From Agromyces ramosus (GTDB lineage: Bacteria > Actinomycetota > Actinomycetes > Actinomycetales > Microbacteriaceae), in NCBI RefSeq assembly GCF_004216665.1, contig NZ_SGWY01000004.1:62001-126000 (forward strand): a stretch of DNA of 64,000 nt, written 5' to 3'. How positions within the stretch are numbered: position 1 is the stretch's first letter; every line of letters begins with the position of its first letter. This document shows positions 1-9,651 of the stretch, in pieces. The position numbers were made by a program, and so were the translations under genes. The notes under the pieces are model-generated. The model made no database searches, was not told the DNA's origin, and saw nothing but the letters and a program-made list of their open reading frames with translations.

Positions 1-369
1 CATCTCGCGCAGACGCGGCGCCTGGCCGAGCTGATGGCGGAGGACGCGACGGTGCCGCGGTTCCTCCTCGCCGACCTGAACTGCGACGCGACCCAGCCGG
101 AGTTCGCGCCGCTGGCCGCCGTGGCCGACGACACCTGGGACCTCGGCGGTGGCGACCCCGACGCAGTGACGCTCAGCTCGGCGGTGCCGTTCGCGCCCCT
201 CGAGGCGACGAAGGAGATCGACCGGCGCGTCGACCACGTGCTCGCGCGCCGGGGCGCAGGAGTCGTCGTCGACTCGGCGTTCACCGTCGACGCCCCGGTG
301 GGCGGGCGCTTCCCGTCCGACCACTTCCCGGTCGTGGCCGACGTGCGCCTCGGCTCCCGATCGGGCTAG
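1..369 (+). CDS. Endonuclease/exonuclease/phosphatase family protein, C-terminal fragment
   Basis: The frame is open from the first base, so the N-terminus lies outside the window. The visible 122 residues match the C-terminal half of the endonuclease/exonuclease/phosphatase fold. A strand ending LLADLN is equivalent to the GDFN motif. Later comes an R-x-D-H-V element (RRVDHVL), typical of the substrate-facing strand, and near the end the SDHFPVVADV motif that carries the catalytic Asp-His pair. Members hydrolyse phosphodiester or phosphomonoester bonds with a divalent metal. The substrate cannot be told from this fragment. The stop codon overlaps the stop of the convergent DUF2255 gene by three bases within the tetramer CTAG. 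The fold call is secure; the function is open. Confidence 0.8.
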   Translation, partial: HLAQTRRLAELMAEDATVPRFLLADLNCDATQPEFAPLAAVADDTWDLGGGDPDAVTLSSAVPFAPLEATKEIDRRVDHVLARRGAGVVVDSAFTVDAPVGGRFPSDHFPVVADVRLGSRSG

Positions 370-749
370 AGCGGGCGGCCGAGCGGCACCACGCGCTGCG
401 TCGTGCCGTGGGCGAGGGGGGTGAGCATCGCGGCGAGCGACGCTCGCCGGTGCCCGTACTTCGCCCGCAGCGCCTCGTCGACGGCGGCCTCGAGCGGGTC
501 GGCCCCGTCGATCACCTGGAGCTCGACGGCGCGGATGCCGGCGGGCGTCTCGAACCCGACGCCGGGATTCCTCGTGGCCCGGCGGAACCACTTCGCGTCG
601 TGCCCGTACTCCGAGCGGATGAAGCTCGCGCCGTCGACGTCGACCGCCCAGATCGGGGTGGCGATCGTGCGGCCGTCGCGGGTCGTGGTGACGATGCGCA
701 CCACGTCGGTGACGCGCAGGAACTCGGTGAGGTCGTCGTCGGTGGCCAT
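366..749 (-). CDS. DUF2255 family protein
   Basis: A 127-residue protein that I place in DUF2255, a small split-beta-barrel family distantly related to flavin/F420-binding proteins. Support: an N-terminal helix, then TTTRDGRTIATPIWAV, then a FIRSEYGHDAKWFRRA block (in the family an R-S-x-Y-G-x-x-x-x-W-F-R signature), and a C-terminal AKYGH segment. Length and motif order fit the family. No biochemical role is established, and cofactor binding is only inferred from the fold. It converges on the upstream phosphatase-like gene and overlaps its stop. The ATG start lies 179 bases from the divergent MFS gene, so the gap could hold promoters for both. Confidence 0.75.
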   Translation of the reverse strand: MATDDDLTEFLRVTDVVRIVTTTRDGRTIATPIWAVDVDGASFIRSEYGHDAKWFRRATRNPGVGFETPAGIRAVELQVIDGADPLEAAVDEALRAKYGHRRASLAAMLTPLAHGTTQRVVPLGRPL

Positions 750-928
750 GGTCGAGTCAAGCAGGCGACGGGCGGATGCCGCGAGCCCCCGTTCGCCTGA
801 GCGGGCCGCTACCGTCGCGGCATCCGCTGGCGTTACAGTGTGCCGAGATCAGCGCCGATCCACCGGGGATGTCGGGCCGCTCGCGGCACGTCATCTTCCG
901 TTCAACCCGAGCGAACGAGGCTTCCGCC

Positions 929-2332
929 ATGACCCTTCCCCCCGAGCCCCCGGCTGACGCGCCGCGCAACTTCCCGCCGTCGCACCTCACGCCCGCCGAC
1001 GGCGCCGCTGCCACCATCGGCGTGGCGCCCGAGCAGGTCGAGGCGGTCTCGGAGGCGGGAGCCCGCAGGGGCCGGATCCTCGCGTGGGGCCTCTGGGACT
1101 GGGGCTCGGCGGCCTTCAACGCCGTCGTCACGACCTTCGTGTTCACGGTGTACCTGACGAGCGAGTCGTTCGGGCCGACCGGCACGGTCGAGGCGCAGCT
1201 GGGCTGGGCGCTGGCGATCGCGGGGCTCCTCATCGCGGTGCTCGCGCCGATCACGGGCCAGCGCTCCGACACGAGCGGGCGGCGCAAGCTCTGGCTCGCG
1301 GTGAACACCTACATCGTCGTGGCCCTCACCCTCGCGATGTTCTTCGTGCTGCCGGCGCCCGAGTACCTGCTGCTCGGCCTGTTCCTCGTGGCTGCGGGCA
1401 ACGTGTTCTTCGAGTTCGCCGGCGTGAACTACAACGCGATGCTCGTGCAGGTGTCGACGCCGCGCTCGATCGGCAAGGTGTCGGGCTTCGGCTGGGGCAT
1501 GGGCTACGTGGGCGGCATCGTGCTGCTGCTCATCGTGTACTTCGGCTTCATCCAGCCCGAGGTCGGCCTGTTCGGCGTGACGGGCGACGAAGGCCTCGAC
1601 GTGCGCGTCACCATGGTCGTCTCGGCGATCTGGTTCGGCCTGTTCGCGCTGCCCGTGCTGCTGGCGGTGCCCGAGTACCGCAACCCCGCCGCGATCGACC
1701 GCGGCAAGGTCGGCTTCTTCGCCTCCTACGCGCGGCTCGGCCGCGACATCGCCCGGCTCTGGAAGGAGCAGCGCGACACGGTGTGGTTCCTGCTCGCGAG
1801 CGCCGTGTTCCGCGACGGGCTCGCGGGGGTCTTCACCTTCGGCGGCGTGCTCGCGGCATCCGTGTTCGGGTTCTCGGCCGGCGAGGTCATCATCTTCGCC
1901 ATCGCCGCGAACGTCGTGGCGGGCATCTCGACGATCGCGGTCGGCGCGCTCGACGACCGGCTCGGGGCGAAGCCGGTGATCATCACCGCCCTCGTCGGGC
2001 TCGTGATCAGCGGCCTCGTCATCTTCCTCCTGCACGACGGCGGGCAGCTCGTGTTCTGGACCGCGGGCCTCGCGCTGTGCCTGTTCGTGGGCCCGGCGCA
2101 GTCGGCCAGCCGCACGTTCCTCGCGCGGCTCATCCCGCCGGGTCGCGAAGGCGAGGTGTTCGGGCTCTACGCCACCACTGGTCGCGCGGTGAGCTTCCTC
2201 GCTCCGACGGCGTTCGCGCTGTTCGTCACGATCGGCGGTGCCCCGTACTTCGGCATCCTCGGCATCGTGCTGGTGATCGCGCTGGGGCTCGTGCTGCTCA
2301 TCCCGGTGAAGGCAGCGCCCGTGCGACGGTAG
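929..2332 (+). CDS. MFS transporter, UMF1/Atg22-like
   Basis: A 467-residue polytopic protein with about twelve hydrophobic segments. After a roughly 50-residue cytoplasmic N-terminus the first helix carries the WGLWDWGSAAFN motif typical of the UMF1 family (related to vacuolar effluxer Atg22). The loop after the second helix, GQRSDTSGRRKLW, is the MFS loop 2-3 signature. Family members are proton-linked exporters or importers; the substrate cannot be inferred. The frame is open further upstream, but the ATG at 929 has a purine-rich site (AACGAGG) eight bases before it and matches the family's N-terminus. A possible -10 box, TACAGT, is at 834-839 with no convincing -35. It is convergent with the TetR gene downstream. 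Confidence 0.85.
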   Translation: MTLPPEPPADAPRNFPPSHLTPADGAAATIGVAPEQVEAVSEAGARRGRILAWGLWDWGSAAFNAVVTTFVFTVYLTSESFGPTGTVEAQLGWALAIAGLLIAVLAPITGQRSDTSGRRKLWLAVNTYIVVALTLAMFFVLPAPEYLLLGLFLVAAGNVFFEFAGVNYNAMLVQVSTPRSIGKVSGFGWGMGYVGGIVLLLIVYFGFIQPEVGLFGVTGDEGLDVRVTMVVSAIWFGLFALPVLLAVPEYRNPAAIDRGKVGFFASYARLGRDIARLWKEQRDTVWFLLASAVFRDGLAGVFTFGGVLAASVFGFSAGEVIIFAIAANVVAGISTIAVGALDDRLGAKPVIITALVGLVISGLVIFLLHDGGQLVFWTAGLALCLFVGPAQSASRTFLARLIPPGREGEVFGLYATTGRAVSFLAPTAFALFVTIGGAPYFGILGIVLVIALGLVLLIPVKAAPVRR

Positions 2333-2353
2333 GCGCGGGGTCGCCGCATCGGA

Positions 2354-2992
2354 TCAGCCCTTCCGCAGCCGCTCCACGAGCTCGTCGATCGTGCGGCCGA
2401 GGATGCGCGGCATGTCGATGGCGTCGGGCTCGAGGAGCCACTGCACCTGCAGCCCGTCCATCATGGCGATGAGGGCGGATGCCGCGTCGGCGAGCTCCTG
2501 CTCGTCGGTGCTGCCCGACACCTCGGCCAGCACGCCCGCGATCTTCGCCCTGAGGCCGTGGAACCGCCCCTGGAAGTAGTCGTGGGCGGGGTGCCCGTCG
2601 GTCACCGACTCGCCCGAGAGCACCGAGTACGCCTGCACGACGCCGCGCCGGTGGGTGTTCTCCTCGACGGTGTCGACGAGGTGCTGCAGGAAGGCGGGGC
2701 CCTCGGTCTGCGCACGCGCGGGCACGCCGGCGACCTCCTCGCCGTCGCGGTACTTCAGCATCGCGACGAGCAGGCCCTCCTTGCTGCCGAAGTGGTGCAG
2801 CACGCCCGCGTGCGTCATGCCGGCCTGCTCGGCCACCTCGACGAGCGCGCCCTTGTTGTAGCCGCGGGCGCCGAAGACGTTCATCGCCGCCTTCAGCACC
2901 GCCTCGCGCCGCTCGGTCGTCCTGGCCTGGGGGCGCTGCACGCGTTCGGCGGCGGGCCTGCCGCGCGTGTCGTCTCGCGCTGTCTCCACCAC
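2354..2992 (-). CDS. TetR/AcrR family transcriptional regulator
   Basis: A 212-residue TetR-type repressor. The DNA-binding domain occupies roughly residues 27-75: AVLKAAMNVFGARGYNKGALVEVAEQAGM followed by the recognition-helix pattern THAGVLHHFGSKEGLL. The rest is an all-helical ligand and dimer domain. It starts at GTG (2992) behind AAGGA. It is divergent from the beta-glycosidase/ABC importer operon, and a 22-base imperfect palindrome at 3136-3157 lies between the two starts. The simplest reading is that it represses itself and the glycoside operon and is released by a sugar or sugar-derived ligand. That role is inferred from arrangement only. Confidence 0.88.
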   Translation of the reverse strand: MVETARDDTRGRPAAERVQRPQARTTERREAVLKAAMNVFGARGYNKGALVEVAEQAGMTHAGVLHHFGSKEGLLVAMLKYRDGEEVAGVPARAQTEGPAFLQHLVDTVEENTHRRGVVQAYSVLSGESVTDGHPAHDYFQGRFHGLRAKIAGVLAEVSGSTDEQELADAASALIAMMDGLQVQWLLEPDAIDMPRILGRTIDELVERLRKG

Positions 2993-3135
2993 GGGTTCCT
3001 TTCTGTGCGGCTCGCCGCCGCGGCATCCGCTGCGTTTGCCGGATGTGCCGACGACGTTCGCGAGTCGAGTGCAGCACTCGCGTCATGGGCCCGTCAGCGA
3101 CCGGACACGACGTTACCGAACCGTGACATTCTCCA

Positions 3136-3157
3136 ACTTACTTACAAGTCAGTAAGT
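3136..3157. promoter_or_regulatory. Palindromic operator, probably for the TetR repressor
   Basis: An imperfect 22-base palindrome with outer arms ACTTACT (3136-3142) and AGTAAGT (3151-3157). It is AT-rich against a very GC-rich background and lies between divergent tetR (start 2992) and the glycoside hydrolase (start 3210). Size and symmetry suit a TetR dimer. A candidate -35 (GTGACA, 3123-3128) lies just upstream, so binding would block transcription. Inferred, not demonstrated. Confidence 0.65.
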
Positions 3158-3209
3158 GTGCCAGCATGTCCCTCGTCACTCAACGACGAGCTGTGAATGG
3201 AGTATAGGC

Positions 3210-5777
3210 GTGAGCCCAACGACGACCGCCACCGGCGCCCCCGACTCGAACGGGTCACTGGCCGGCACCGAGACGATCGCCCCGTCGACGCCCCTCGACC
3301 CCGCCGCCGTCGCCGCCTCGCTCCCCCTCGACGAGAAGGTCGCGCTGCTCACCGGCGCCGCCACCTGGACGCTCCGCGCGATCCCCGAGATCGGCCTGCG
3401 CACGATGACGGTGTCCGACGGTCCGATCGGGGTGCGCGGCACCGGCGACGACGGCCGGCCGTCGGCGCAGCTCCCCGCGCCGTCGGCGACCGCCGCCACG
3501 TGGGACGTCGAGCTGCAGGCCCGGCTCGGTGCGCTGATGGCCAGCGAGGCCCGGCGCAAGGCCGTCGACGTGATCCTCGCGCCCGTGGTCAATCTGCAGC
3601 GCAGCCCGGTGGGCGGTCGCCACTTCGAGTGCCTGTCGGAGGACCCGTTCCTCACCGCGCGCCTCGCGGTCGCCTTCGTCCGGGCCATCCAGGAGCAGGG
3701 CATCGCCGCCTGCGTCAAGCACTTCGTCGGCAACGAGACCGAGACCGACCGCACCGAGTACCTCTCGCGCATCGACGAGCGCACGCTCCGCGAGGTCTAC
3801 CTGGCGCCCTTCGAGGCCGTCGTCGAGGCGGGGGTGTGGACCATCATGGCCGCCTACAACGGCCTCACCCGCGACGGCGTCGCCGAGACCGCCACGGCGC
3901 ACGGCCCGCTGCTGAACGGGATCCTCAAGGGCGAGTGGGGCTACGACGGCATCGTGGTGAGCGACTGGCTGGCCACGAAGACCGCGGTCGAGCCGGCGCT
4001 CGGCGGCCTCGACCTCGTGATGCCGGGCCCCGGCGGCCCGTGGGCCGAGGGACTCCTCGCCGCGGTGCGCGACGGCCGCGTGCCCGAGGCGGTCATCGAC
4101 GACAAGGTCGCCCGCATCATGCGGCTCGCCGGGCGCGTCGGCGCGCTCAGCGGCCTCGCCGGCGAGACGCTGCCCTACGACATGAGCGGCGCCACCGACG
4201 ACCCCGCCGGCGACGAGGTCGTCGACCTCCTCACCGAGGCCGCCGCCCGCTCCACCGTCGTGCTCCGCAACGAGGACGCACTGCTGCCGATCCACCCGGC
4301 CCCGCGCGGGCGCATCGCCCTCATCGGCAACAACGCGGTGGAGCCGTTCACCCAGGGCGGCGGCAGCGCGTTCGTCACGCCCCCGCACGTGAGCGCACCG
4401 CTCGACGCGCTGCGCGCCGCATTCCCCGGGGCCGAGGTCTCGCTGCACCGCGGCGGCGTCACCACCGTCGGTGCGCCGCTCGCCGTGGCGGAGCTGCTCA
4501 CCACGCCCGACGGCGAGCCGGGCATCCGCATCGACCTCCTCGACGCCCACGGCACGACCGTCGAGTCGATGCAGCTCCCGGATGCCGCGAGCCTCTGGTT
4601 CCCCGTGCACGACGACGCCGTGGCATCCGCTCGCGTGATGACCGACGTCTCGCTCGAACACGCCGGCCGGCACGTCGTCGAACTCGGTCCCGTCGGGGCC
4701 CACCGCATCGTGGTCGACGGCGTCCTCCGCTCGGAGTCCGAGCAGCGGGTCGGCGTCGAGGTCGTGCTGAACTCGAGCTACAGCAACCCGCCGAGCGTCG
4801 AGACGGTGATCGACGTCGAGGCCGCGCGCGCCGTGCGCGTCGACGCCGAGGTGCAGGTCATCGACGGCGAGTCCTACGGCCGATTCGTCCGGCTGCACTT
4901 CCGGTACCGCGCGCCGGGACCCTCGGTCGACGAGGAGCTCGACGAGGCCGTGGCGGCGGCCGCGGCATCCGAGGTCGCCGTGGTCGTCGTCGGCACCAAC
5001 CCCGAGAGCGAGTCCGAGGGCTGGGACCGACCGAACCTCGCACTCCCCGCGCGGCAGGACGAGCTGGTGCGACGGGTGGCCGCGGCGAATCCCCGCACCG
5101 TCGTCGTCGTCAACGCCGGCGCGCCCGTGCTGCTGCCGTGGCTCGAGGACGTGGCCGCCGTGCTCTGGTGGTGGCTGCCCGGGCAGGAGGCGGGCCGATC
5201 GCTCGCCGCCGTCCTCAGCGGCGCGATCGAGCCGAGCGGGCGGCTCCCCTGGACGCTGCCCGCCCGGGAGGAGGACGTGCCCGTGCCGCACGGCATCCCG
5301 GTCGACGGCGTGATCGACTACGTCGAGGGACTCGACGTCGGCCACCGCGGCTGGGACCGCCTCGGGCGCACGCCGGCGCGCGAGTTCGGGTTCGGGCTCG
5401 GGTATGCCGAGTGGGAGTACCGCTCGCTCGAGCTCGTCGACGGGGCATCCGGCGACGAAGCCGGGGCCGCACCCCTCGCCATCGCCCGCGTCACCATCGC
5501 GAACGTCGCCGCCCGCGACGGCCGCGAGGTCGTGCAGCTGTACCTCTCCGCCGCCGATGACGACGTGCGGCCCATCCGCTGGCTCGCCGGCTTCGCCGTC
5601 GTCGACGTGTGCGCCGGCGACACCGCCACGGTCGACATCCGGCTCGAACGCCGATCCTTCGAGACCTGGTCGACGGATGCCGCCGGCTGGACCCTGCCCG
5701 ATGGCGCCTACCGCGTGCACGTCGGCCGCTCATCACGAGACCTCCGCCTCGAGACCGCCTACACGATCCCGGGCTGA
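3210..5777 (+). CDS. Glycoside hydrolase family 3 beta-glycosidase with PA14-like insert
   Basis: An 855-residue family 3 enzyme, predicted to release terminal beta-linked sugars (beta-glucosidase type). The N-terminal barrel carries the substrate-binding KHFVGNE at about residue 170 and the nucleophile Asp in GIVVSDW (Asp252). The alpha/beta sandwich domain follows, interrupted by a beta-rich insert at about residues 410-580 that resembles the PA14 module of some GH3 enzymes. A fibronectin III-like domain ends the protein. No signal peptide is visible, so it should act in the cytoplasm on imported oligosaccharide. The GTG at 3210 is chosen because GGAG lies seven bases upstream; an earlier in-frame start at 3156 would overlap the operator. 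It is the first gene of a six-gene operon with an ABC importer. Exact sugar and linkage are unknown. Confidence 0.9.
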   Translation: MSPTTTATGAPDSNGSLAGTETIAPSTPLDPAAVAASLPLDEKVALLTGAATWTLRAIPEIGLRTMTVSDGPIGVRGTGDDGRPSAQLPAPSATAATWDVELQARLGALMASEARRKAVDVILAPVVNLQRSPVGGRHFECLSEDPFLTARLAVAFVRAIQEQGIAACVKHFVGNETETDRTEYLSRIDERTLREVYLAPFEAVVEAGVWTIMAAYNGLTRDGVAETATAHGPLLNGILKGEWGYDGIVVSDWLATKTAVEPALGGLDLVMPGPGGPWAEGLLAAVRDGRVPEAVIDDKVARIMRLAGRVGALSGLAGETLPYDMSGATDDPAGDEVVDLLTEAAARSTVVLRNEDALLPIHPAPRGRIALIGNNAVEPFTQGGGSAFVTPPHVSAPLDALRAAFPGAEVSLHRGGVTTVGAPLAVAELLTTPDGEPGIRIDLLDAHGTTVESMQLPDAASLWFPVHDDAVASARVMTDVSLEHAGRHVVELGPVGAHRIVVDGVLRSESEQRVGVEVVLNSSYSNPPSVETVIDVEAARAVRVDAEVQVIDGESYGRFVRLHFRYRAPGPSVDEELDEAVAAAAASEVAVVVVGTNPESESEGWDRPNLALPARQDELVRRVAAANPRTVVVVNAGAPVLLPWLEDVAAVLWWWLPGQEAGRSLAAVLSGAIEPSGRLPWTLPAREEDVPVPHGIPVDGVIDYVEGLDVGHRGWDRLGRTPAREFGFGLGYAEWEYRSLELVDGASGDEAGAAPLAIARVTIANVAARDGREVVQLYLSAADDDVRPIRWLAGFAVVDVCAGDTATVDIRLERRSFETWSTDAAGWTLPDGAYRVHVGRSSRDLRLETAYTIPG

Positions 5778-5832
5778 GCACCACAGGAACCACGCACCAA
5801 CCCACACACACGAAATGCAAGGAGGCATGGAA

Positions 5833-7491
5833 ATGCGAAAGAGCATCCTCGCCACAGGCGCCCTACTGGTCGCCGCCGGCTTGGCTTTCACGGGGTGCAG
5901 CGCAGGCAGCGGCGGGGGCGGTGACACGAGCGCGAAGGTCCTGACCGTCGGCATGCCGAACGGCCCGCAGCAGCCGAACCACAACCCGCTCGCAACCGGC
6001 TCCGCCTCCCTCTCGCTGGGCTACGCGTACGCCGTGTACGAGTCGCTCATGCAGGTCAACGAGATCGACCCCACCCAGGACCCGCTGCCATGGCTCGCCG
6101 AGTCCGTCGAGTGGAACGCCGACTCGACGCAGGCGGTCATCACCGCCCGCGACGGCGTGAAGTGGTCGGACGGCGAGGACTTCACCGCCGAGGACATCGC
6201 CTTCTCCATCCAGCTCCGCAAGGACAACCCCGAGCTGAACATCGACTTCCCCGATCAGTACGGCGACATCACCGTCGACGGCAATCAGGTCACCGTCGAC
6301 TTCACGACCGGGCAGTACGTCAACCAGGTGAAGCTCTACAAGCTCCTCATCGTGCCCGAGCACCTCTGGGCCGACCAGGATCCGGTGAACTGGACCGACG
6401 ACGAGATGATCGGCACCGGCCCGTACACGCTGAAGTCGTTCACGCCGCAGGCCGTCACCCTCGTGCCCAACGTGGACTACTGGGGCGGCAAGCCCACGGT
6501 CGGGCAGCTGCGCTACGACGCGTTCAACGACAACGCCGGCCTGACCACGGCGCTCACCACCGGCGACGCGCAGTGGGGCTGGACCTTCATCCCCGACTAC
6601 GAGTCGACGTTCATCGCCAAGAACCCCGAGCACTACGCACAGGTCGCCGGCGGCGGGTTCGGCGTCGACGTGCTCTACCTGAACAACGAGACGAAGCCGT
6701 TCGACAACGTCGCGTTCCGCACCGCGCTGAACATGGTCGTCGACCGCGGCGACATCTCGCAGACCGCCGGCTACGGCGTCTGGCCCGAGATCACGAGCGT
6801 GACCGGCCTCCCGCAGCCATCGGGCGACGCGTTCATCTCCGACGCCTACCAAGGCCAGGAGCTCGAGGTCGACGTCGACGGCGCCAAGAAGGTGCTGACG
6901 GACGCCGGGTACACCTACCAGGGCGAGAAGCTGATCGACCCCGACGGCGAGCCGGTGACGTTCACGCTCACGAACCCGAGCGGCTGGACCGACTACCTCG
7001 ACGCGCTCGGCATCATCGCCGAGGGTGCGGCCTCGATCGGCGCCGAGGCGACCGTCGAGCCGATCGTGCAGGACACGTGGTTCAACGACACCATCCCCTT
7101 CGGCAACTTCCAGGCGTCGCTGCACTGGACCGACGGCGGCTCCACCCCGTGGAACATGTACTCGAACATCATGGACGGCGCCTCATACGTGCCGCTCGGC
7201 GAGACGGCCAACTGGAACTTCGGCCGCTACCGGAACGACGAGGTTACCCAGGCGCTCGCGACCTACAAGGCCGCCACGAGCGACGAGGAGCGCCAGGCCG
7301 CGCTCGACGTCGTCGAGCAGCGGTTCGTCGAGGACGTGCCCGGCATCATCATCTGGTCGCGTCCGGCGGTGGCGCAGTACTCCACGGTGAACTACACCGG
7401 CTTCCCCACCGCCGAGGACCCCTACGCCAACCCGCAGCCCACGGGCCCGCAGGCGGCGCTGATCCTCTCGAAGCTGAAGCCCACCGAGTAG
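5833..7491 (+). CDS. ABC transporter solute-binding lipoprotein (SBP family 5)
   Basis: A 552-residue extracellular binding protein of the peptide/nickel/oligosaccharide class (SBP_bac_5). The N-terminus is a lipoprotein signal: MRK, a hydrophobic stretch, then the lipobox FTGC, so the mature protein is anchored to the outer face of the membrane. Family features include the early VGMPNGPQQPNHNP strand and the ITARDGVKWSDGEDFTAEDI block. Three clustered ATGs exist (5815, 5827, 5833). Only 5833 is correctly spaced, seven bases after AAGGAGG. It lies between the family 3 glycosidase and the transporter ATPase, suggesting a beta-glucan or cello-oligosaccharide ligand, as for some peptide-class transporters known to carry oligosaccharides. 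The ligand is inferred from context only. Confidence 0.9.
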   Translation: MRKSILATGALLVAAGLAFTGCSAGSGGGGDTSAKVLTVGMPNGPQQPNHNPLATGSASLSLGYAYAVYESLMQVNEIDPTQDPLPWLAESVEWNADSTQAVITARDGVKWSDGEDFTAEDIAFSIQLRKDNPELNIDFPDQYGDITVDGNQVTVDFTTGQYVNQVKLYKLLIVPEHLWADQDPVNWTDDEMIGTGPYTLKSFTPQAVTLVPNVDYWGGKPTVGQLRYDAFNDNAGLTTALTTGDAQWGWTFIPDYESTFIAKNPEHYAQVAGGGFGVDVLYLNNETKPFDNVAFRTALNMVVDRGDISQTAGYGVWPEITSVTGLPQPSGDAFISDAYQGQELEVDVDGAKKVLTDAGYTYQGEKLIDPDGEPVTFTLTNPSGWTDYLDALGIIAEGAASIGAEATVEPIVQDTWFNDTIPFGNFQASLHWTDGGSTPWNMYSNIMDGASYVPLGETANWNFGRYRNDEVTQALATYKAATSDEERQAALDVVEQRFVEDVPGIIIWSRPAVAQYSTVNYTGFPTAEDPYANPQPTGPQAALILSKLKPTE

Positions 7492-7518
7492 TCCGAGGCG
7501 ACCGAGGAGTACGCTCCT

Positions 7519-7555
7519 GAGCCGGTGCGGTGCACCCGCCGCACCGCACCGGCTC
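7519..7555 (+). terminator. Perfect 15-bp hairpin after the solute-binding protein gene
   Basis: GAGCCGGTGCGGTGC (7519-7533) and its exact reverse complement (7541-7555) enclose a seven-base loop. There is no T tract. It lies 28 bases after the binding-protein stop and before the ATPase. At this place a stable hairpin usually acts as a partial terminator or as a 3' end that protects the binding-protein mRNA, raising binding protein over membrane components. The structure is seen; the role is inferred. Confidence 0.75.
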
Positions 7556-7592
7556 CGCAGCGCACCGGCTTCCCACCGGCTCCGCACCGGCT
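7546..7592 (+). repeat. Short direct repeats, GCACCGGCT family
   Basis: GCACCGGCT occurs at 7546-7554, 7562-7570 and 7584-7592, with a shortened copy CACCGGCT at 7574-7581. The array starts inside the right arm of the hairpin and runs towards the ATPase start, so it looks like slippage of hairpin sequence. No coding role. Confidence 0.6.
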
Positions 7593-7632
7593 CCTCCGCA
7601 CCGCTCCGGCTCCCACCCACGAGGACGTGACG

Positions 7633-8673
7633 ATGACCCGACCCGAGTCCCCCGTGCTGCAGGCCGTCGACCTGCAGAAGCACTTCAAGCTGCGCGGCTC
7701 CCGATCGCGCGGCGTCGTCCACGCCGTCGACGACGTGGACCTCGAGCTCCACCGCGGCCGCGTGCTCGCCCTCGTCGGCGAGTCGGGCTCGGGCAAGTCG
7801 ACCATCGCGCGCCTGCTCGCCCAGCTCATGCCGGCCACCGGCGGGCGCATCCTGCTGCACGGCGAGGATGCCACGGCCCGCGGCCGAACCGCGTTCCGCC
7901 GCTACGTGGGCCGGGTGCAGATGATCTTCCAGGACCCGTTCGGCTCGCTGAACCCGGTGCACACCGTGCGGTACACGCTCACGCGCAGCATCCGGATCCA
8001 CCGCGGGCGCCGCCGGGGCGCCGTCCTCGAGGAGGCCCTCGACGAGCTGCTCGACCGCGTGCAGCTCACCCCCTCGGCGCGTTACATCGACAAGTTCCCG
8101 CACGAGCTGTCGGGCGGCCAGCGCCAACGCGTGGCCATCGCCCGGGCACTGGCGGCCGATCCCGAGGTGCTCCTGGCCGACGAGCCGATCTCGATGCTCG
8201 ACGTGTCGATCCGCCTCGGCATCCTGAACCTGCTGCAGGACCTGCGCGACCGCCTGCAGCTCGCGATCCTCTACATCACGCACGACATCGCGTCGGCCCG
8301 GTACTTCGCCGACCGCACCATGGTCATGTACGCCGGACGCATCGTCGAGAGCGGCGACTCCGAGTCGGTGACGCAGGACCCGAAGCATCCGTACACCCAG
8401 CTCCTCGTGCGATCGGCACCCGACCCCGACGACCTCGAGGCGCGCGCGCACGGTGCGCGCGGCGAGGCGCCGAGCCTGGTGAATCCCCCGAGCGGATGCC
8501 GCTTCAACCCGCGCTGCCCGTTCGCGACCGAGCTGTGCCGCATCGAGGTGCCCCCGCTCATCCCGGTGGGAGAGGGGCGCGAGGCGGCGTGCTGGGGGTA
8601 CTCGGACCGACCCGACCGTCCCGAGCTGGGTTCCGCCGTCGAGGCCTTCGCGAGGAAGGGGGAACGCGAATGA
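7633..8673 (+). CDS. Oligosaccharide/peptide ABC transporter ATP-binding protein (DppF/OppF-like)
   Basis: A 346-residue ABC ATPase of the Opp/Dpp class. Visible motifs: Walker [11 protein letters not shown]-loop [11 protein letters not shown], signature LSGGQRQR, Walker B VLLADEP and switch histidine in YITHDIA. The C-terminal extension has the oligopeptide-type Cys pattern [14 protein letters not shown], a motif shared by this subfamily. ATG 7633 is preceded by GAGG at eight bases; an upstream in-frame GTG at 7627 is too close to that site. The stop overlaps the permease start (ATGA). It should pair with the second ATPase at 10680 to drive the importer. Confidence 0.9.
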   Translation: MTRPESPVLQAVDLQKHFKLRGSRSRGVVHAVDDVDLELHRGRVLALVGESGSGKSTIARLLAQLMPATGGRILLHGEDATARGRTAFRRYVGRVQMIFQDPFGSLNPVHTVRYTLTRSIRIHRGRRRGAVLEEALDELLDRVQLTPSARYIDKFPHELSGGQRQRVAIARALAADPEVLLADEPISMLDVSIRLGILNLLQDLRDRLQLAILYITHDIASARYFADRTMVMYAGRIVESGDSESVTQDPKHPYTQLLVRSAPDPDDLEARAHGARGEAPSLVNPPSGCRFNPRCPFATELCRIEVPPLIPVGEGREAACWGYSDRPDRPELGSAVEAFARKGERE

Positions 8674-9650
8674 GGTTCTTCCTGCGCCGGTTCATGTTCT
8701 ACGTGATCACCTTCTGGGCTGCGGTCACGATCAACTTCCTCATCCCGCGCCTCCTCCCCGGCGACCCGGTGAGCGCGCTGATCGCCAAGAACCAGGGGCG
8801 CATCTCGCCCGACGCGACTGAGGCGCTCCGCGCGCTCTTCGGCCTCGACCAGGACGTGTCGCTCTGGCAGCAGTACCTCGACTACTGGGGGCTGATCCTG
8901 CACGGCGAGCTCGGCATCTCGTTCACATACTTCCCGACCCCGGTGACCGAGGTCATCCAGCAGGCGCTGCCGTGGACGATCGGGCTCGTCGGCATCGCGA
9001 CGATCATCAGCTTCACGATCGGCACGCTCATCGGCACCGGCATCGGCTGGCGCCGCGGCACCTGGGCTGACTCGCTCCTGCCGATCTCGACGTTCTTCTC
9101 GTCGGTGCCCTACTTCTGGCTCGCCCTCATCGCCATCTCGCTGTTCTCGGTGACGCTCGGCTGGTTCCCGGCGAGCGGCAGCTACGACCGGTCGCTCATC
9201 CCGACGTGGTCGTGGGAGTTCGTGGGGTCGGTGATCTACTACGGCTTCCTGCCAGCGATGACCATCGTCATCTCGTCGATCGCGGGCTGGATCCTCGGGA
9301 TGCGCAACATGATGGTCACCGTCTCGTCCGAGGACTACGTCACCGTCGCCCAGGCCAAGGGCCTCTCGGAGCGCGCCGTCATGTTCGGCTACGCCGCCCG
9401 CAACGCGGTGCTGCCGCAGGTGTCGAGCTTCGCGCTGTCGCTCGGGTTCATCGTGGGCGGCACCCTCGTCATGGAGATCGTGTTCTCGTACCAGGGCATC
9501 GGGTACTTCCTGTTCACGGCGGTGGCCGCGAAGGACTACCCGCTGATGCAGGGCATCTTCCTCGTCATCACGCTCGCGGTGCTGTTCGCGAACATCGTGG
9601 CGGACTTCGTCTACGGGGTGCTCGACCCGCGCACCCGACAGGAGGGTTGA
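8670..9650 (+). CDS. ABC transporter permease (DppB/OppB-like)
   Basis: A 326-residue inner-membrane permease with about six transmembrane helices. It begins [28 protein letters not shown], the conserved first helix ending in the PGDP motif of DppB-type permeases. The cytoplasmic EAA-like coupling loop reads [17 protein letters not shown] followed by RNAVLP. The ATG overlaps the ATPase stop by four bases, implying translational coupling. It forms the translocation channel with the downstream DppC-like permease. Confidence 0.92.
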   Translation: MRFFLRRFMFYVITFWAAVTINFLIPRLLPGDPVSALIAKNQGRISPDATEALRALFGLDQDVSLWQQYLDYWGLILHGELGISFTYFPTPVTEVIQQALPWTIGLVGIATIISFTIGTLIGTGIGWRRGTWADSLLPISTFFSSVPYFWLALIAISLFSVTLGWFPASGSYDRSLIPTWSWEFVGSVIYYGFLPAMTIVISSIAGWILGMRNMMVTVSSEDYVTVAQAKGLSERAVMFGYAARNAVLPQVSSFALSLGFIVGGTLVMEIVFSYQGIGYFLFTAVAAKDYPLMQGIFLVITLAVLFANIVADFVYGVLDPRTRQEG

Positions 9651-9651
9651 G

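Noticed and set aside
3255-5720. Long minus-strand open frame under the family 3 glycosidase
   Set aside because: Shadow of the real gene. No recognisable domain, His/Asp/Gly-biased composition, and no ribosome site.
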